Shown here: positions 34,583-46,592 of the stretch, in pieces
Layout: every line of letters starts with the position of its first letter
How positions within the stretch are numbered: position 1 is the stretch's first letter
NCBI GenBank assembly: GCA_036417435.1
Contig: CM070904.1
Span: 15,730,835-15,794,834, forward strand
DNA length: 64,000 bases
Origin: Inia geoffrensis
Lineage: Eukaryota; Chordata; Mammalia; Artiodactyla; Iniidae
Direction of reading: 5' to 3'
Position numbers and translations under genes: made by a program
Notes under the pieces: generated by a model
The model's database searches: none
Seen by the model: only the letters and a program-made list of their open reading frames with translations
Told to the model about the DNA's origin: nothing

Positions 34583-37500
34583 TTAGATTCCATATATATT
34601 TGTTAGCATATGGTATTTGTTTTCCTCTTTCTGACTTACTTCACTCTGCATGACAGACTCTAGGTCCATCCAACTCACTATAAATAACTCAATTTCATTT
34701 CTTTTTATGGCTAAGTAATATTCCATTGTATATATGTGCCACATCTTTATCCATTCATCTGTCGATGGACACTTAGGTTGCTTCCATGTCCTGGCTATTG
34801 TAAACAGAGCTGCAATGAACATTGTGGTACATGACTCTTTTTGAATTATGGTTTTCTCAGGGTATATGCCCAGTAGTGGGATTGCTGGGTCAAATGGCAG
34901 TTCTATTTTTAGTTTTTTAAGGAACCTCCATAGTGTTCTCCATAGTGGCTGTATCAATTTACATTCCCACCAACAGTGCAAGAGGGTTCCCTTTTCTCCA
35001 CACCCTCTCCAGTATTTGTTGTTTGTAGATTTTTTGACGATGGCTATTCTGACCAGTGTGAGGTGATACCACATTGTAGTTTTGATTTGCATTTCTCTAA
35101 TGATTAGCGATGTTGAGCATCTTTTCATGTGTTTGTTGGCAATCTGTATATCTTCTTTGGAAAAATGTCTATTTAGGTCTTCTGCACACTTTTGGATTGA
35201 GTTGTTTATCTTTTTGACATGGAGCTGTATGAGCTGCTTGTATATTTTGGAGATTAATTCTTTGTCAGTTGCTTCATTTGTCAATATTTTCTGCCATTCT
35301 GAGGGTCATCTTTTTGTCTTGTGTATGGTTTCCTGTGCTGTCAAAAGCTTTTAAGTTTCATTAGGTCCCATTTGTTTATTTTTCTTTTTATTTCCATTTC
35401 TCTAGGAGGTGGGTCAAAAAGGATCTTGCTGTGATTTATGTCATGGAGTGTTCAGCCTATGTTTTCCTCTAAGAGTTTTGTAGTGTCTGGCCTTACATTT
35501 GGGTCTTTAATCAATTTTGAGTTTATTTTTAGGTATGGTATTAGGAAGTGTTCTAATTTCATTCTTTTACATGTAGCTGTCTAGCTTTCCCAGCACCACT
35601 TCTTGAAGAGGCTATATTTTCTCCATTGTATATTCTTGCATCCTTTATCAAAGATAAGGTGACCACAGGTGTGTGGGTTCATCTCTGGGCTTTCCATCCT
35701 ATTCCATTGATCTATATTTATGTTTTGGTGCCAGAACCTTACTGTCTTGATTACTGTAGCTTTGTAGTATAGTCTGAAGTCTGGGAGCCTAATTCCTCCA
35801 GCTCCATTTTTCTCTCTCAAAATTGTTTTGGTTATTCAGGGTCTTTTGTGTTTCCATACAAACTGTGCAATTTTTTGTTGTAGTTCTGTGAAAAATGCCA
35901 TTGTAGTTTGATAGGGATTGCATTGAATATGTAGATTGCTTTGGGTAGTATAGTCATTTTCACAATGTTGATTCTTCCAATCCAAGAACATGGTATATCT
36001 CTACATCTGTTTGTATCAGCTTTAATTTCTTTCATCAGTGTCTTATAGTTTTCTGCACACAGCTCTTTTGTCTCCTTAGGTAAGTTTATTCCTGGGTGTT
36101 TTATTCTTTTTGTTACAGTGGTAAATGGGAGTGTTTCCTTAATTTCTCTTTCAGATTTTTCTTCATTAGTGTATAGGAATGCAAGAGATTTCTGTGCATT
36201 AATTTTGTATCCTGCTACTTGTCTTAGAGGAAATCATTTCAGTTTTTAACCATTGAGAATGATGTTTGCTGTAGATTTGTCATATAGGGCATTTATTATG
36301 TTGAGGTACGTTCCCTTTATACCCACTTTCTGGAAAGATTTTATAATAAATAGGTGTTGAATTTTGTCATAAGCTTTTTCTGCATCTATTAAGATGATCA
36401 TATGGTTTTTATCCTTCAATTTGTTAATATGGTTTATCACATTGATTGATTTCCGTATAACGAAGAATCCTTGCATTCCTGGGATAAATCCCACTTGATC
36501 ATGGTGTATGATCCTTTTAATGTGCTGTTGGATTCTGTTTGTTAGTAGTTCGTTGAGGATTTTTGCATATATGTTCATCAGATCTATTTGCCTGTAGTTT
36601 TCTTTGTTTTCTGACATCTTTTTCTGGTTTTGGTATCAGGGTGATGGTAGCCTTGTAGAATGAGTTTGGGAGTGTTCCTCCCTCTGCTATATTTTGGGAG
36701 AGTTTGAGAAGGATAGGTGCTAGCTCTTCTCTAAATGTTTGATGGACTTCACCTGTGAAGCCATCTGGTCCTGGGCTTTGGTTTGGTGGAAGATTTTAAA
36801 GCACAGTTTCAATTTCAGTGCTTGTGCTTGGTCTGTTTATATTTTCTATTTCTTCCTGGTTCAGTCTCAGAGGTTGTGCTTTTCTAAGAATTGTCCATTT
36901 CTTCCAGGTGCCCATTTTATTGGCACATGGTTGCTTGTAGTAATCTCTCATGATCCTTTGCAATTCTGCAGCATCAGTTGTTACTTCTTTTTCATTTCTA
37001 ATTCTGTTGATTTAAGCCTTCTCCCTTTTTTTCTTGATGAGTGTAGCTTATGCTTTTTCAATTTTATCTTCTCAGGAAACCAGCTTTTAATTTTTTTGAT
37101 CTTTGGTATAGTTTCCTTCATTTCTTTTTTCATTTATTTCTGATCTGATCTTTATGATTTCTTTCTTTCTGCTAAGTTTGGGGTTTTTTTTTTTGTTCTT
37201 TCTCTAATTGCCTTAGGTGTAAGGTTAGGTTGCTTATTTGAGATTTTTCTTGTTTCTTGTGGTAGGATTTTTTTGCTATAAACTTCCCTCTTGAAACTGC
37301 TTTTGCTGCATGCCATAGGTTTTGGATCACTGTGTTTCCATTGTCATTTATTTCTAGGTATTTTTTGATTTCCTCTTTGATTTCTTCAGTGATCTCTGTG
37401 TTATTTATCAGCATATTGTTTATCTTACATGTGTTTGTATTATTTACTTTTTTTTTTTTTTCTGTAATTGATATCTAGTCTCATAGCATTGTGGTCAGAA

Positions 37501-38150
37501 AAGTTACTGCATGCAATTTCAATTTTCTTAAATTTACTGAGGCTTGATTTTTGACCCACAATGTGGTCTATCCTGGAGAATGTTCCATGAGCACTTGAGA
37601 AGAAAGTGTATTCTGTTGTTTTTGGATGGAATGCCCTATAAATACTAATTAAGTCCACCTTATTTAATGTGTCATTTAAAGGTTGTGTTTCCTTATTTAT
37701 TTTCCTTTTGGATGATCTGTCCATTGGTGTAAGTGGGGTGTTAAAGTTCCCTACGACGGTTGAGTTGCTGTCGATTTCCCCTTTTATGGCTGTTCACGTA
37801 TGCCTTATGTATTGAGTTGTTCCTATGTTGGGTGTATAAACATTTACAATTTTTATATATTCTTCCTGGCTTGATCCCTTGATCATTATGTAGTGTCCTT
37901 CTTTGTCTCTTGTAATAGTCTTTATTTTATAGTCTATTTTTTCTGATATAAGAATTGCTACTCCAGCTTTCTTTTGATTTCCATTTGCATGGAATAACTT
38001 TTTCTATCCCCTCACTTTCAGTCTGTATGTGTCCCAATGTCTGAAGTGGGTCTCTGTAGACAGCATATATATGGTTCTTGTTTTTTTTATCCATTTTCCA
38101 ATCTATATCTTTTGGTTAGAGCATTTAATCCATTTACATTAAAGGTAATT
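34583..38150 (-). pseudogene. Inner L1 ORF2, broken
   Basis: Readable pieces in order on the minus strand: endonuclease (37,440-37,724, with TEYTFFSSAHGTFSRIDHI), linker (37,172-37,414), reverse transcriptase start (36,246-36,617, with [17 protein letters not shown]), thumb region (35,581-36,035), and a 233-codon C-terminal piece (34,583-35,284). The C-terminal piece keeps the cysteine-rich segment [14 protein letters not shown] typical of the L1 ORF2 tail. A deletion at about 36,225 removes the catalytic aspartates, and there are several frameshifts. Dead enzyme. Confidence 0.85.
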
Positions 38151-38239
38151 ATCAATATGTATGTTCCTAATACCTTTTTCTTAATTGTTTTGGGTTTGCT
38201 ATTGTAGGTCTTTTCCTTCTCTTGTGGTTCCTGTCCTAG

Positions 38240-39112
38240 AGAAACTCCTTTAGCATTTGTTGTGAAGCTGGTTTGGTGGTTCTGATTTCTCTTAACTTTG
38301 GCTTATATGTAAAGGTTTTAATTTCTCCATCAAATCTGAATGAAATCCCTGCTGGGTAGAATAATCTTGGTTGTAGGTTTTTCCCTTTCATCACTTTAAA
38401 TATGTCCTGCAACTCCCTTCTTGCTTGCAGGCTTTCTGTTGAGAGATCAGCTGTTAACCTTATGGGGATTCTTTTATATGTTATTTGCTCCTTTTCCCTT
38501 GCTGCTTTTAATATTTTTTCTTTCTATTAAATTTTTGATAGTTTGATTAATATTTGTCTTGGAGTGTTTCTCTTTGGATTTATCCTTTATGGTACTCTCT
38601 GCGCTTCCTGTACTTGATTGACTCCATCCTTTCCTAGGTTAGGGAATTTTTTGTTTATAATCTCTTCAAGTATTTTCTCAGACCCTTTTTTCTTCCCTTT
38701 GTCTTCTGGGACCCCTATAATTTGAATGTTGCTGCGTTTAGTGTTGTCCCAGAGGTCTCTGAACCTGTCCTCAATTCTTTTCATTCTTTTTTTCTTTTTT
38801 CTGCTCCCTGACAGTTATTCCCACCCTTTTATCTTCCAGGTCACTTATCCATTCTTCTGCCTCCATAATTCTGTTATTGATTCCTTCTAGAGTATTTTTA
38901 ATTTCAGTAATTGCATAGTTCACCACTGCTTGTGTGCTCTTTAATTCTTCTAGGTCCTTGTTAAACCTTTCTTTTATTTTCTCCATTCTGTTTCTTAGAT
39001 TTTGGATCATCTTTACTATCATTACTCTGAATTGTTTTTCAGATAGGTTGCCTATTTCATCTTTATTTATTTGGTCTGGTAGGTTTCTTCCTTTCTCTTT
39101 CATCTGTAACAT
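38240..39112 (-). pseudogene. Inner L1 ORF1 (RNA-binding chaperone), broken
   Basis: ORF1 normally makes the trimeric RNA-binding protein of the L1 particle. The 113-codon piece at 38,771-39,112 is the coiled-coil part: heptad-rich, with MIQNLRNRMEKIKERFNKDL. A frame change near 38,775-38,800 leads into a 65-codon piece (38,587-38,784) that opens the RRM-type domain (LWDNTKRSNIQIIGVPE). The C-terminal domain follows with stops. Confidence 0.82.
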
Positions 39113-40515
39113 ATTTTTTTGTCATTTCATTTTTTTAGTTTTTTGATGCATGTTGCTGTATTCCTGTCTTACTGGTTGTTTGGACTGAGAAGTCCAGCAC
39201 TGCAGTTTGTATGCAGTTGGATAGAGCTGGGTCTTCGTCCTGAGATGAGGGCCTCTGGGAGGCCTCACTCTGATTGATATTCCCTGGGGTCTGAGGTTCT
39301 CTGTTAGTCCAGCAGGTTGGACTTGGAACTCCCACCATAGGAACTTGGGTCAGACCTCTGGCTTGGGAACCAAGATCCCATAAGCTTTGTGGCACTGTAA
39401 AAAAAAAAAAAAAAAATGAAAGAATGAAAAAAAGTGGTAATACATTTTGATAAAATAAAAAACAAAATAAAATTAGAAAGATAAAAATATATATTAGGAA
39501 AAATAAAACTATAATTGATACAGCTGCAACAAGGTTAAATAAAACCACAACAGAAAAAAAAAAATGGTGGTGGGGGGCAACAAGCCAAAAGGAGAGATCA
39601 CTAACAAAATGTAAATAATAAAATAAAATTAGAAAAATAAAAGATTTATTAAGAAAAGTATAAATATAAAAGAATCAACAACAATGAATCAACAATGTAA
39701 AAGAGAACCCCAATCTAAAAGTGGAAGAAAAAGAAAAAAAAAAAAAGCCTTGGCTATGGGGACAGAGTTTAGGCAGGGTGTGGAACTTAGGCAGGGCTGG
39801 GGTTTAGGGTGGGGCAGGACCTAGGCAGGTGGGCGGGTAATGTTTGAGCATGGGGTGGGGCCTAGACAGCACCATGTTCATGTGTGGGGTGGAACTTCTG
39901 CTTAGGACCTGCACGGAAGGGGAAAGACAGCACACTGAAAGGAGGGCCTCTGGAGTGTGGAGCTCCAGAGTTTGGCAGTAGGGCTCTGAGTGAGGGTGTG
40001 TGGGTGGGGTTTAGGCCCAGCATGTTGGAGGGGGTCTCAGAGGGGGTCTCCGAGTGTAGAGGTGGGGCCTGGGTGGGGGTGTAGGAGCGGGGCTTGGGCT
40101 CTGCACAGCAGGAGGGAGGCTCCAAGGGAAGAGGATTAGGCCCGGGAGCCCTACCAGCCTCCCGGTGTCTAACTGGACAGGGAAAGCACTGGCTCCATTC
40201 CTTTCAACTCATTTGGGCCCCCACCACTGTCTCTCCCAGAGTCTCCCCTGTCCCCGCTGGACCCCTAACCGTGGGTGGGTCCCGCTGGATGTAGGAACTC
40301 CTTCCCTCCTTCAGCCACCCCTCAGGGGTGCCAGCCCTGTCCTGTCTCCACTTCTCCCCCTTCACTCCCTCCCCACACTCCACATCCTACCCGGTTCCTG
40401 AGGGTTCCTCCCATCCCCTTAGGTGTCCATGGTCCCCACCTGGTAGATGCCCTAGTCGTGAGGAGAAACGAATTCTGCATCCTCCTAGTATGCCAACTTG
40501 ACTCTGCCACCTGTT
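39113..40515 (-). promoter_or_regulatory. Inner L1 5'-UTR / internal promoter region
   Basis: About 1.4 kb upstream of inner ORF1 on the minus strand. The distal part (39,760-40,515) is GC-rich and contains the highest G+C of the surrounding 20 kb. The middle (39,400-39,740) is a long A-rich tract on the plus strand, T-rich in L1 sense. L1 5'-UTRs carry an internal pol II promoter; that role is family knowledge and activity here is unknown. ORFs of 62-137 codons inside it are incidental. Confidence 0.65.
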
Positions 40516-42279
40516 AGGAGATTTTAAATCACACTTTCAATTTCAGTACCTGTGATTTATCTATTCATATTTTCTATTTCTTCCTGCTTTGATCTTGGGA
40601 GATTGTACCTTTGTTAGAATTTGTCCATTTCTTCCAGGTTGTCCATTTTATTGGCATATAGTTGCTTGTAGTAGTCTGTTATGATTCTTTGTATTTCTGT
40701 GGTTTCATTGTAATGTCTCCTTTTCATTTCTAATTTTATTGATGTAAGCCCTCTCCCTTTTTTTCTTGATGCGTCTGGCTAAAAGTTTATCAATTTTACT
40801 TATCTTCTCAAAGAACCAGCTTTTAGTTTCATTGATTTTTTTTCTATTGTTTTCTTGGTTTCTATTTTATTTATATCTGCTCTGATCTTTATGATTTCTT
40901 TTCTTCTGTTAACTTTGGGTTTTGTTTATTCTTCTTTCTCTAGTTGCTTTAGGTGTAAGTTTAGGTTGTTTATTTGAGATTCTTCCTATTTCCTGAGGTA
41001 AGATTGTATAGCTATAAACTTCCCTCTTAGAACTGCTTTTGCTCCATCCCATAGCTTTTGGATCATTGTGCTCTCATTTTCATTTGTCTCTATGTATTTT
41101 TTTATTTCCACTTTGATTTCTTCAGTGATCCATTTGTTCTTTAGTAGTATATTATTTAGCCTCCATGTGTTCATGTTTTTTACAGTTTTTTTTTTCTTGT
41201 AGTTTATTTGTAATCTCATTGCATTGTGGTCAGAAAATATGCTTGATGTGATTCAATTTTCTTAAATTTACCAAATCTCACTTTGTGGCCCAGCCTATGG
41301 CCAGTCCTGGAGAATGATCCATGTGAAGTTGAGTAGAAGGTGTATTCTGCTGCTTTTGGATGGAATGCTTTATAAAATCAATTAAGTCCATCTGGTCTAA
41401 TGTGTCATTTAAGGCCTATATTTCCTTATTGATTTTCTGTCTGGATGATCTGTTCATTGATGATAGTGGGGTATTAAATTCACCCACTATTATTGTGTTA
41501 CTGTCCATTTCTCCCTTTATGGCTGTTAGTGTTTGCCTTAAATACTGAGGTGCTCCTATGTTGGGTACATATATATTTACAACTGTCATATCTTCTTCTT
41601 GGATTGATCCCGTGATCATTATGTAATGTCCTTCTTTATCTCTTGTAACAGTCTTTATTTTAAAGTCTATTTTGTCTGATATGAGTATTGCTACTCCAAC
41701 TTTTTTTTCATTTCCATTTTCATGGAACACCTTTTTCCATCTCCTCACTTTCCATCTGTATGTGTCCCTATGTCTGAAGTGGGTCTCTTGTAGACAGCAT
41801 ATATATAGGTATTGTTTTTGTATTCATTCTGCCAGTCTATGTCTTTTGGTTGGAGCATTTAATCCATTTATGTTTAAGGTAATTATTGATATGCATGTTC
41901 TTATTGCCATTTTGTTAATATTTTTGGATTTGTTTTTGTAGGTCTTTATTCTTCCTTCCTTTTTTGTTCTCTTCTCTTGTGACTTGATGACTATCTTTAG
42001 TGTTGTGTTTCAATTCCTTTTCCTTTTTTGTGTGTGTATCTATTGTAGATGTTTGGTTTGCAGTTACCATGGGGTTTTGATATAGCAGTCTGTATATAAA
42101 CAAGATTTTTTTAAGTTGCTGATCTTTTAATTTCAAATGCATTTCCAATATCCTGCATTTGTCTTCTCCCCTTCTCACAATTGCTGGTTTTGATATCATA
42201 TTTGTGTGTGGATGACTTCCTACTTTTACTGTGTGTTTGCCTTTACTGGTGAGCTTTTCCATTCATAATTTTCTTATTT

Positions 42280-43206
42280 CTAGTCGTGGCCTTTTCTTTT
42301 CTGCTTAGGGAAGTTCCTTTAGCATTCATTGCAAAGATGGTCTGGTGGTGCTGAACTCTCTTAGCTTTTGCTTGTTTGTAAAGCTTTTGATTTCTCCATC
42401 AAACCTTAATAAGAGCCTTCTGGGTAGAGTATTCTTGGTTGTAGGGTCTTCCCTTTCATCACTTTAAATATATTGTGCTACTCCCTTCTGGCCTGAAGAG
42501 TTACTGCTGAGAAATCAGCTGATAATCTTATGGGAGTTCCTTTGTATATTATTTGTGTCTTTTCCCTTGTTGCTTTTAATATTTTTTCTTTGTCTTTAAG
42601 TTTTTTCAATTTGATTACTATGTGTCTTGGTGTGTTCCTCCTTAGGTTTTTCCTGCCTGGGACTCTGCCCTTCCTGGGCTTAGGTGACTATTTCCTTTCC
42701 CATGTTAGGGAAGTTTTCAGGTATTTTCTCTTCAAATATTTTCTCAGGTCTTTTGTCTCTCTCTTCTCCTTCTGGGACTCTTATAATGCAAATGTTGGTG
42801 TGTTTAATGTTGTCTCACAGATCTCATAGACTGTCTGCATTTCTTTTCATTCTTTTTTTCTTTATTCTATTCCATGGCAGCGATTTCCACCATCCTATCT
42901 TCCAGGTCACTTATTCGTCTTCTTCTGCCTCAGTTATTCTGCTATTGATTCCTTCTAGTGTACTTTTCATTTCAGATATTCTATTATTCATCTCTGTTTG
43001 TTCTTTAGTTCTTTTAGGTCTTTGCTAAGCATTTCTTCCATCTTCTGGATCCTTTCCTCCATTCTTTTTCCAAGATCCTGGATCATCTTCCTTCTTATTA
43101 TTCTGCATTCCTTTTATGGAAGGTTGCCGATCTCCACTTCACTTAGCTGTTCTGCTGGGGTTTTATTCTGTTCCTTCATCCAGGACATATTCCTCTGTAA
43201 TTTCAT
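42280..43206 (-). pseudogene. Outer L1 ORF1, broken
   Basis: Starts at an ATG whose complement lies at 43,204-43,206, after the 5'-UTR. The beginning reads as an ORF1 N-terminus with a lysine/glutamine-rich run and a stop after about 30 codons. Conserved C-terminal phrases are recognisable near 42,340-42,560, in the reverse complement of GATTTCTCCATCAAACC. Multiple stops, no long frame. Confidence 0.75.
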
Positions 43207-44110
43207 TTTGTCTAAATTTCTGTGATTGCAGTTTTTGTTCTGTAGGCTACAGGACTGTAATTCTTCTTGCTTCTGTTGTCTGCCCTCTGGTGGATGAGGC
43301 TATCTAAAAGGCTTGTTCAGGCTTCCTGATGGAAGGGACTGGTGCTTGGTGGAGCTGGTTCTTGTCCCTCTGATGGACAGGACCATTCTCTGTAAGACCT
43401 TAAGCTGCTTGTCTGCTGATGGATACAGCTGTGTTCCCACCATGATGGTTGTTTGGTCTGAGGCAACCCAGCACTGGAGCCTACAGGTTCTTGGGTGGGG
43501 TTAATGGCAGCCTCTAGGAGGGCTCATGTCAATGAGTACTCCCAGAACTGCTGCTGCCAGTGTCTTTGTCCCTGCAGTGAACCACAGCTGCTCCCCACCT
43601 CTGCAGGAGGCCCTTCAATACCAGCAGGTAGGTCTGGCCCAGTCTCTTATGGGATCACTGCTTTGTTCCCCTGGGTCCTTGTGTGCGCGGGTCCTTGTGC
43701 ACACCCTCCAAGGGTGGAGTTTCTGCTCCCCCAGTCCTGTGTAATTCCTGCAATCAAACCCAGCTGGCCTTCAAAGCCAGATTCTCTGGGGGCTCCTCCT
43801 ACCATTGCCAGACCCCCAGGCTCATAAGCCTGATGTGGGGCCCAGAACTTTCACTCCAGTGGGAAAACTTCTGTGATATAATTGTTTTCCAGTTTGTGGG
43901 TTGCCCCCCTAGTGGGTATGGGATTTGATATAATGATGATTGTGCCCTTTGTTGTGGCTTCCTCTTTGTCTTTGGATGTAGGGAATCCTTTTTGGTAGGT
44001 TCCAGCATTTTTTTGTCGATGGTTGTTCAACAGTTATTTGTAATTCTGGTGTTCTCATAAGAAGAGGTGAGTGCACGTCCTTCTACTCCACCATCCTGAG
44101 CGATTGTGTT
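43207..44110 (-). promoter_or_regulatory. Outer L1 5'-UTR / promoter region
   Basis: GC-richer leader of the outer L1. It is the in-window counterpart of the 5' part of the mini-element at 10,415-11,122, aligning over about 700 bp. Plus-strand ORFs up to 110 codons are not genes. Confidence 0.75.
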
Positions 44111-44309
44111 CCCTATGATGGCATTTTTAAAAGGGACTCTTCAGTTTACTGAGAAGAAAACCTTTCTGTTACCTGGGTGGGTCTTATTACCAAGCTCTCT
44201 CTCTTCCAACCAGAACTGATAGAGGCACTACACATCGCTCAGTCAGTTCCATCTTTCCAAATCCTGGATTTACACCCATCCAAGCTCTGGGAATCTGCAA
44301 GGGTTCAGG

Positions 44310-44530
44310 GCCTGGTGGTGAAGAGTATGAGCTCTGGAGTCGATAGATTTGTGTTTTCAGTTCCAGTTCTGTGAGTTACAAACTGCACAACCTTGGGCAT
44401 TTACTTAAGTTCTCTGGAACTCAGTTTCCTCATTTGTAAAATCAGAGTAATACTAGCTCTTACTCCACAAGGTTGTCTTGAATATTAGATGGGAAAATGT
44501 ACCTAAAGCACTTATATGGCAGCAATCATA
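44310..44530 (+). mobile_element. MIR SINE, sense, near full length
   Basis: GTGGTGAAGAGTATGAGCTC, then CTGCACAACCTTGGGCATTT, then GGAACTCAGTTTCCTCATTT and CTAAAGCACTTATATGGC follow the MIR order end to end. Confidence 0.85.
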
Positions 44531-45004
44531 CTTACGATGCTAAGGTAACAGGAGAGCTACCCAACCGTGATTGCTTTTTGGTGACAGGAGTGCTTGTCCA
44601 CTCAACTGTTGGTGTTTTAATTTATTCTGCACGTAGCTGGTGTAGACATTTGAGAGGGAAAAGATGCAGGAGAAAATCTCAGAAGTCCTGTTTCCCTTCC
44701 CTGCTTTCTCTGCCTTCCCTGCCTGCATTCTTCCCCTACTTCATGAGCAGTGACAGAAGCATCTTCCATTTGTTTCTTTAGTTAAGCCTTGGCCACATTA
44801 GGGTGAGCCATTTCCAGCACCCATCTTTGGCAGCCTGTGGCAGTGCTGGGTGGATGGACCACATGTTTATGAGCATAACGTGGGGCCCAGACCTCTGTCA
44901 CAGTCCTGAGACCTGATGCCCACCCAATATGCAGGGTGGGCTGAGTGAGTAGGCTGAGGGTCCCTGTTCTCTGCAGCTGGGCTCTAGACATAGAGGAATA
45001 ATGC

Positions 45005-45205
45005 AGACCGTTTTGAACATTTACTATGTGCCAGACATTGTTCCAAGCAGTTTATAGGTATTATCCTATTTAACTCTCACAACTCTGCCCATTTTAGAGG
45101 TAAGGAAAAGGATGGAGAAGAGTTAAGCAACCTGCCCAATATTATAAGCTGGCAGAGCCAAGAATTAAACCCGAACCTTCCAGCCCCAGAAGCCAAGCTG
45201 AGACA
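45005..45205 (-). mobile_element. MIR SINE, antisense
   Basis: Reverse-complement MIR: ATTTACTATGTGCCAGACAT, then CTATTTAACTCTCACAACTC, then GAGTTAAGCAACCTGCCCAA and TGGCAGAGCCAAGAATTAAA. Confidence 0.85.
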
Positions 45206-46527
45206 AGCTGAGTGGCTTGCTGTTTTTCAGCTACCAAGAGTTCATTCCATAATCTCTTGCAAAAAATGTGCAGCTTCAATGAATACTTTTCACTCAGATG
45301 TTGTTATTCAGATCCCCAGCCTTGTTTTCTTAGGGGAAAAAATACAACTGAGAAAGGATCATACTTAGAGTCACCTTAAAAACAATTTGATAGCTGTGAT
45401 TGTCACTTAGAAATGAAACCCTTTCTCACTTTGTGCTCCTGGAGCCTTTATTTCTGTGTGTGGGGGGTGGGGGAGGTGGGGAGTTGGATGAGCTGTGAAA
45501 ATAAGTGGATTTTCTCTGATGTCAGAACTGACTAATTATGCAGAGCAAAACTGGATCGCACTTGTAATTGTTTTTACTGTTTGCATTAAGAAATGCTATT
45601 GGCAGAGTTGTGAACAGGAAAAGGGAGAAGGACATTGCAAATCATTACTTAATGTGAACAGAGTGAATGGTAATTTTATGGGGGGGGGGGAATTGAGCAA
45701 GGTGTTGTGTTTGGACTGCTCGGTGTAGTTATTGGAGCTGTAGCAGTGGTGGCTAAAGTGGCAGCAGAGAATATTAAGGAAAATAATATGGAAAGAAATT
45801 TGAATATAAGTCATAATGACTACTCTATGTTTGCATACAGGATGAGGAGTAAAATGCAATGCATGGATTCTGTGTCATTGAGTTTAAAGGAACTATCACC
45901 CCCAAATTGGCTCTAATGATAGAAATTTCAGAAAAGTGATAAACTTTTGGGTGAAAAATGCAGGGCTGACCAGCGTTTGGACCTTTCTTCAAGTTTGCTC
46001 AGAACCCAAGGCTACCACCTCCTCCTTTGTGTGTAATAATAGTGCTCATCTCTGTCATGGGATTAATTTTATGCCCCAAACATCTTGAAGCTATTGGGGG
46101 CGTACCTCCCTCCAGTCTTCATGGCTTACCAAGTGCCATCAAACACTAACATTCTAAGGAAAACATCAAGAAGGTGAATTTTGACTTAGAAAAGAGAAAG
46201 ACCCAGAATGAAAGTAGCCCTGGGTGGAATGTATGTGGGGAAAGGAAAGTTTTCTAGAAAGTTTTTTTATGGTGTTGAGCTGGGATTGTCTCTGCCTAGT
46301 ACTTTTGCTCACATCTCTCTCTCCCTCACTCTCTGTCTGCCTGTCTGTGTCTTTCTATCATTTCTTATTAGGAATGATAAAATTATCTTTCAGAAAGAGG
46401 CTTGCTTCAAAGCCTGTAGTTCAATTTGGGGCCTAGTTGACACCATTCTCCACTTGGGACAGTGTGTTTCTGTCATGTGCTCACTGGGCAGGTACCACCC
46501 CACCTCCCAATTATGAGAATGAAAAAT
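45206..46527. other. Single-copy sequence, G-run, no gene seen
   Basis: A/T-balanced repeat-free block. A run of ten G lies at about 45,681-45,690. ORFs of 69-102 codons show no domain. Confidence 0.4.
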
Positions 46528-46592
46528 GGCAGACATTGCCAGATATCCCCTCCTGGGAATGTTGCCCTTGGTTGAGAACCACGGGGGTAGCC
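46528..46592 (-). mobile_element. MER20 fragment, antisense
   Basis: GGCAGACATTGCCAGATATC, then CTGGGAATGTTGCCCTTGG and TTGAGAACCACGGG match the terminal ~65 bp of MER20 in the orientation of the 57.4-kb copy. Confidence 0.65.

Larger units (their letters stand above)
34206..40515 (-). mobile_element. Inner full-length L1 nested in outer L1, antisense
   Basis: A second complete L1 of about 6.3 kb. On the minus strand it runs from a 5' end near 40,510 (GTGGCAGAGTCAAGTTGGC, resembling the canonical L1 start) to a 3'-UTR at 34,220-34,560 and a (TTTA)n-type tail at 34,206-34,220. It uses a different, GC- and T-rich 5'-UTR from the outer copy, so it is a different subfamily. It has an internal deletion of roughly 220 bp at about 36,225, judged against outer-L1 bases near 33,421-33,643, which removes the reverse transcriptase catalytic box. 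The target-site duplication is weak (GGAG-TTATTT against GGAG-ATTTT). Confidence 0.9.
31560..41930 (-). pseudogene. Outer L1 ORF2 (endonuclease/reverse transcriptase), broken
   Basis: Relic of the L1 ORF2 polyprotein, which in live elements nicks target DNA and reverse-transcribes the L1 RNA. Its endonuclease domain lies at about 41,930-41,200 (readable 110-codon piece at 41,416-41,748 with DKEGHYIM and GEFNTPLSSMNRSS). The middle is split by the inner L1. The reverse transcriptase resumes from 34,205 downward ([17 protein letters not shown] at 33,692-33,934; ending piece at 32,821-33,234 with [20 protein letters not shown]). Near 33,490-33,515 the catalytic box reads [13 protein letters not shown], with serine where the family usually has alanine. 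The coordinates span the inserted elements. Multiple stops and frameshifts. Confidence 0.85.
31220..44110 (-). mobile_element. Outer full-length L1, antisense, twice interrupted
   Basis: A complete LINE-1 read on the minus strand: 5'-UTR about 44,110-43,207, ORF1, ORF2, 3'-UTR to 31,220. It is bounded by a long, slightly decayed target-site duplication: CCCTAGGATGGCAATTTTT (31,201-31,219) and CCCTATGATGGCATTTTT (44,111-44,128). A CHR SINE (32,521-32,746) and a second full-length L1 (about 34,206-40,515) sit inside it. Removing them leaves about 6.35 kb, full length for a mammalian L1. Sequence continuity across the inner insertion is clear: the reading stops at CATTGGGAG (34,201) and resumes at GGAGATTTTAAATCACACTT (40,516). 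Frames carry stops throughout, so it cannot retrotranspose. Confidence 0.92.

Noticed and set aside
39135..39548. 137-codon minus ORF with a phenylalanine/leucine-rich, membrane-like start
   Set aside because: It lies in the T-rich part of the inner L1 5'-UTR. The hydrophobicity comes from poly-T codons.
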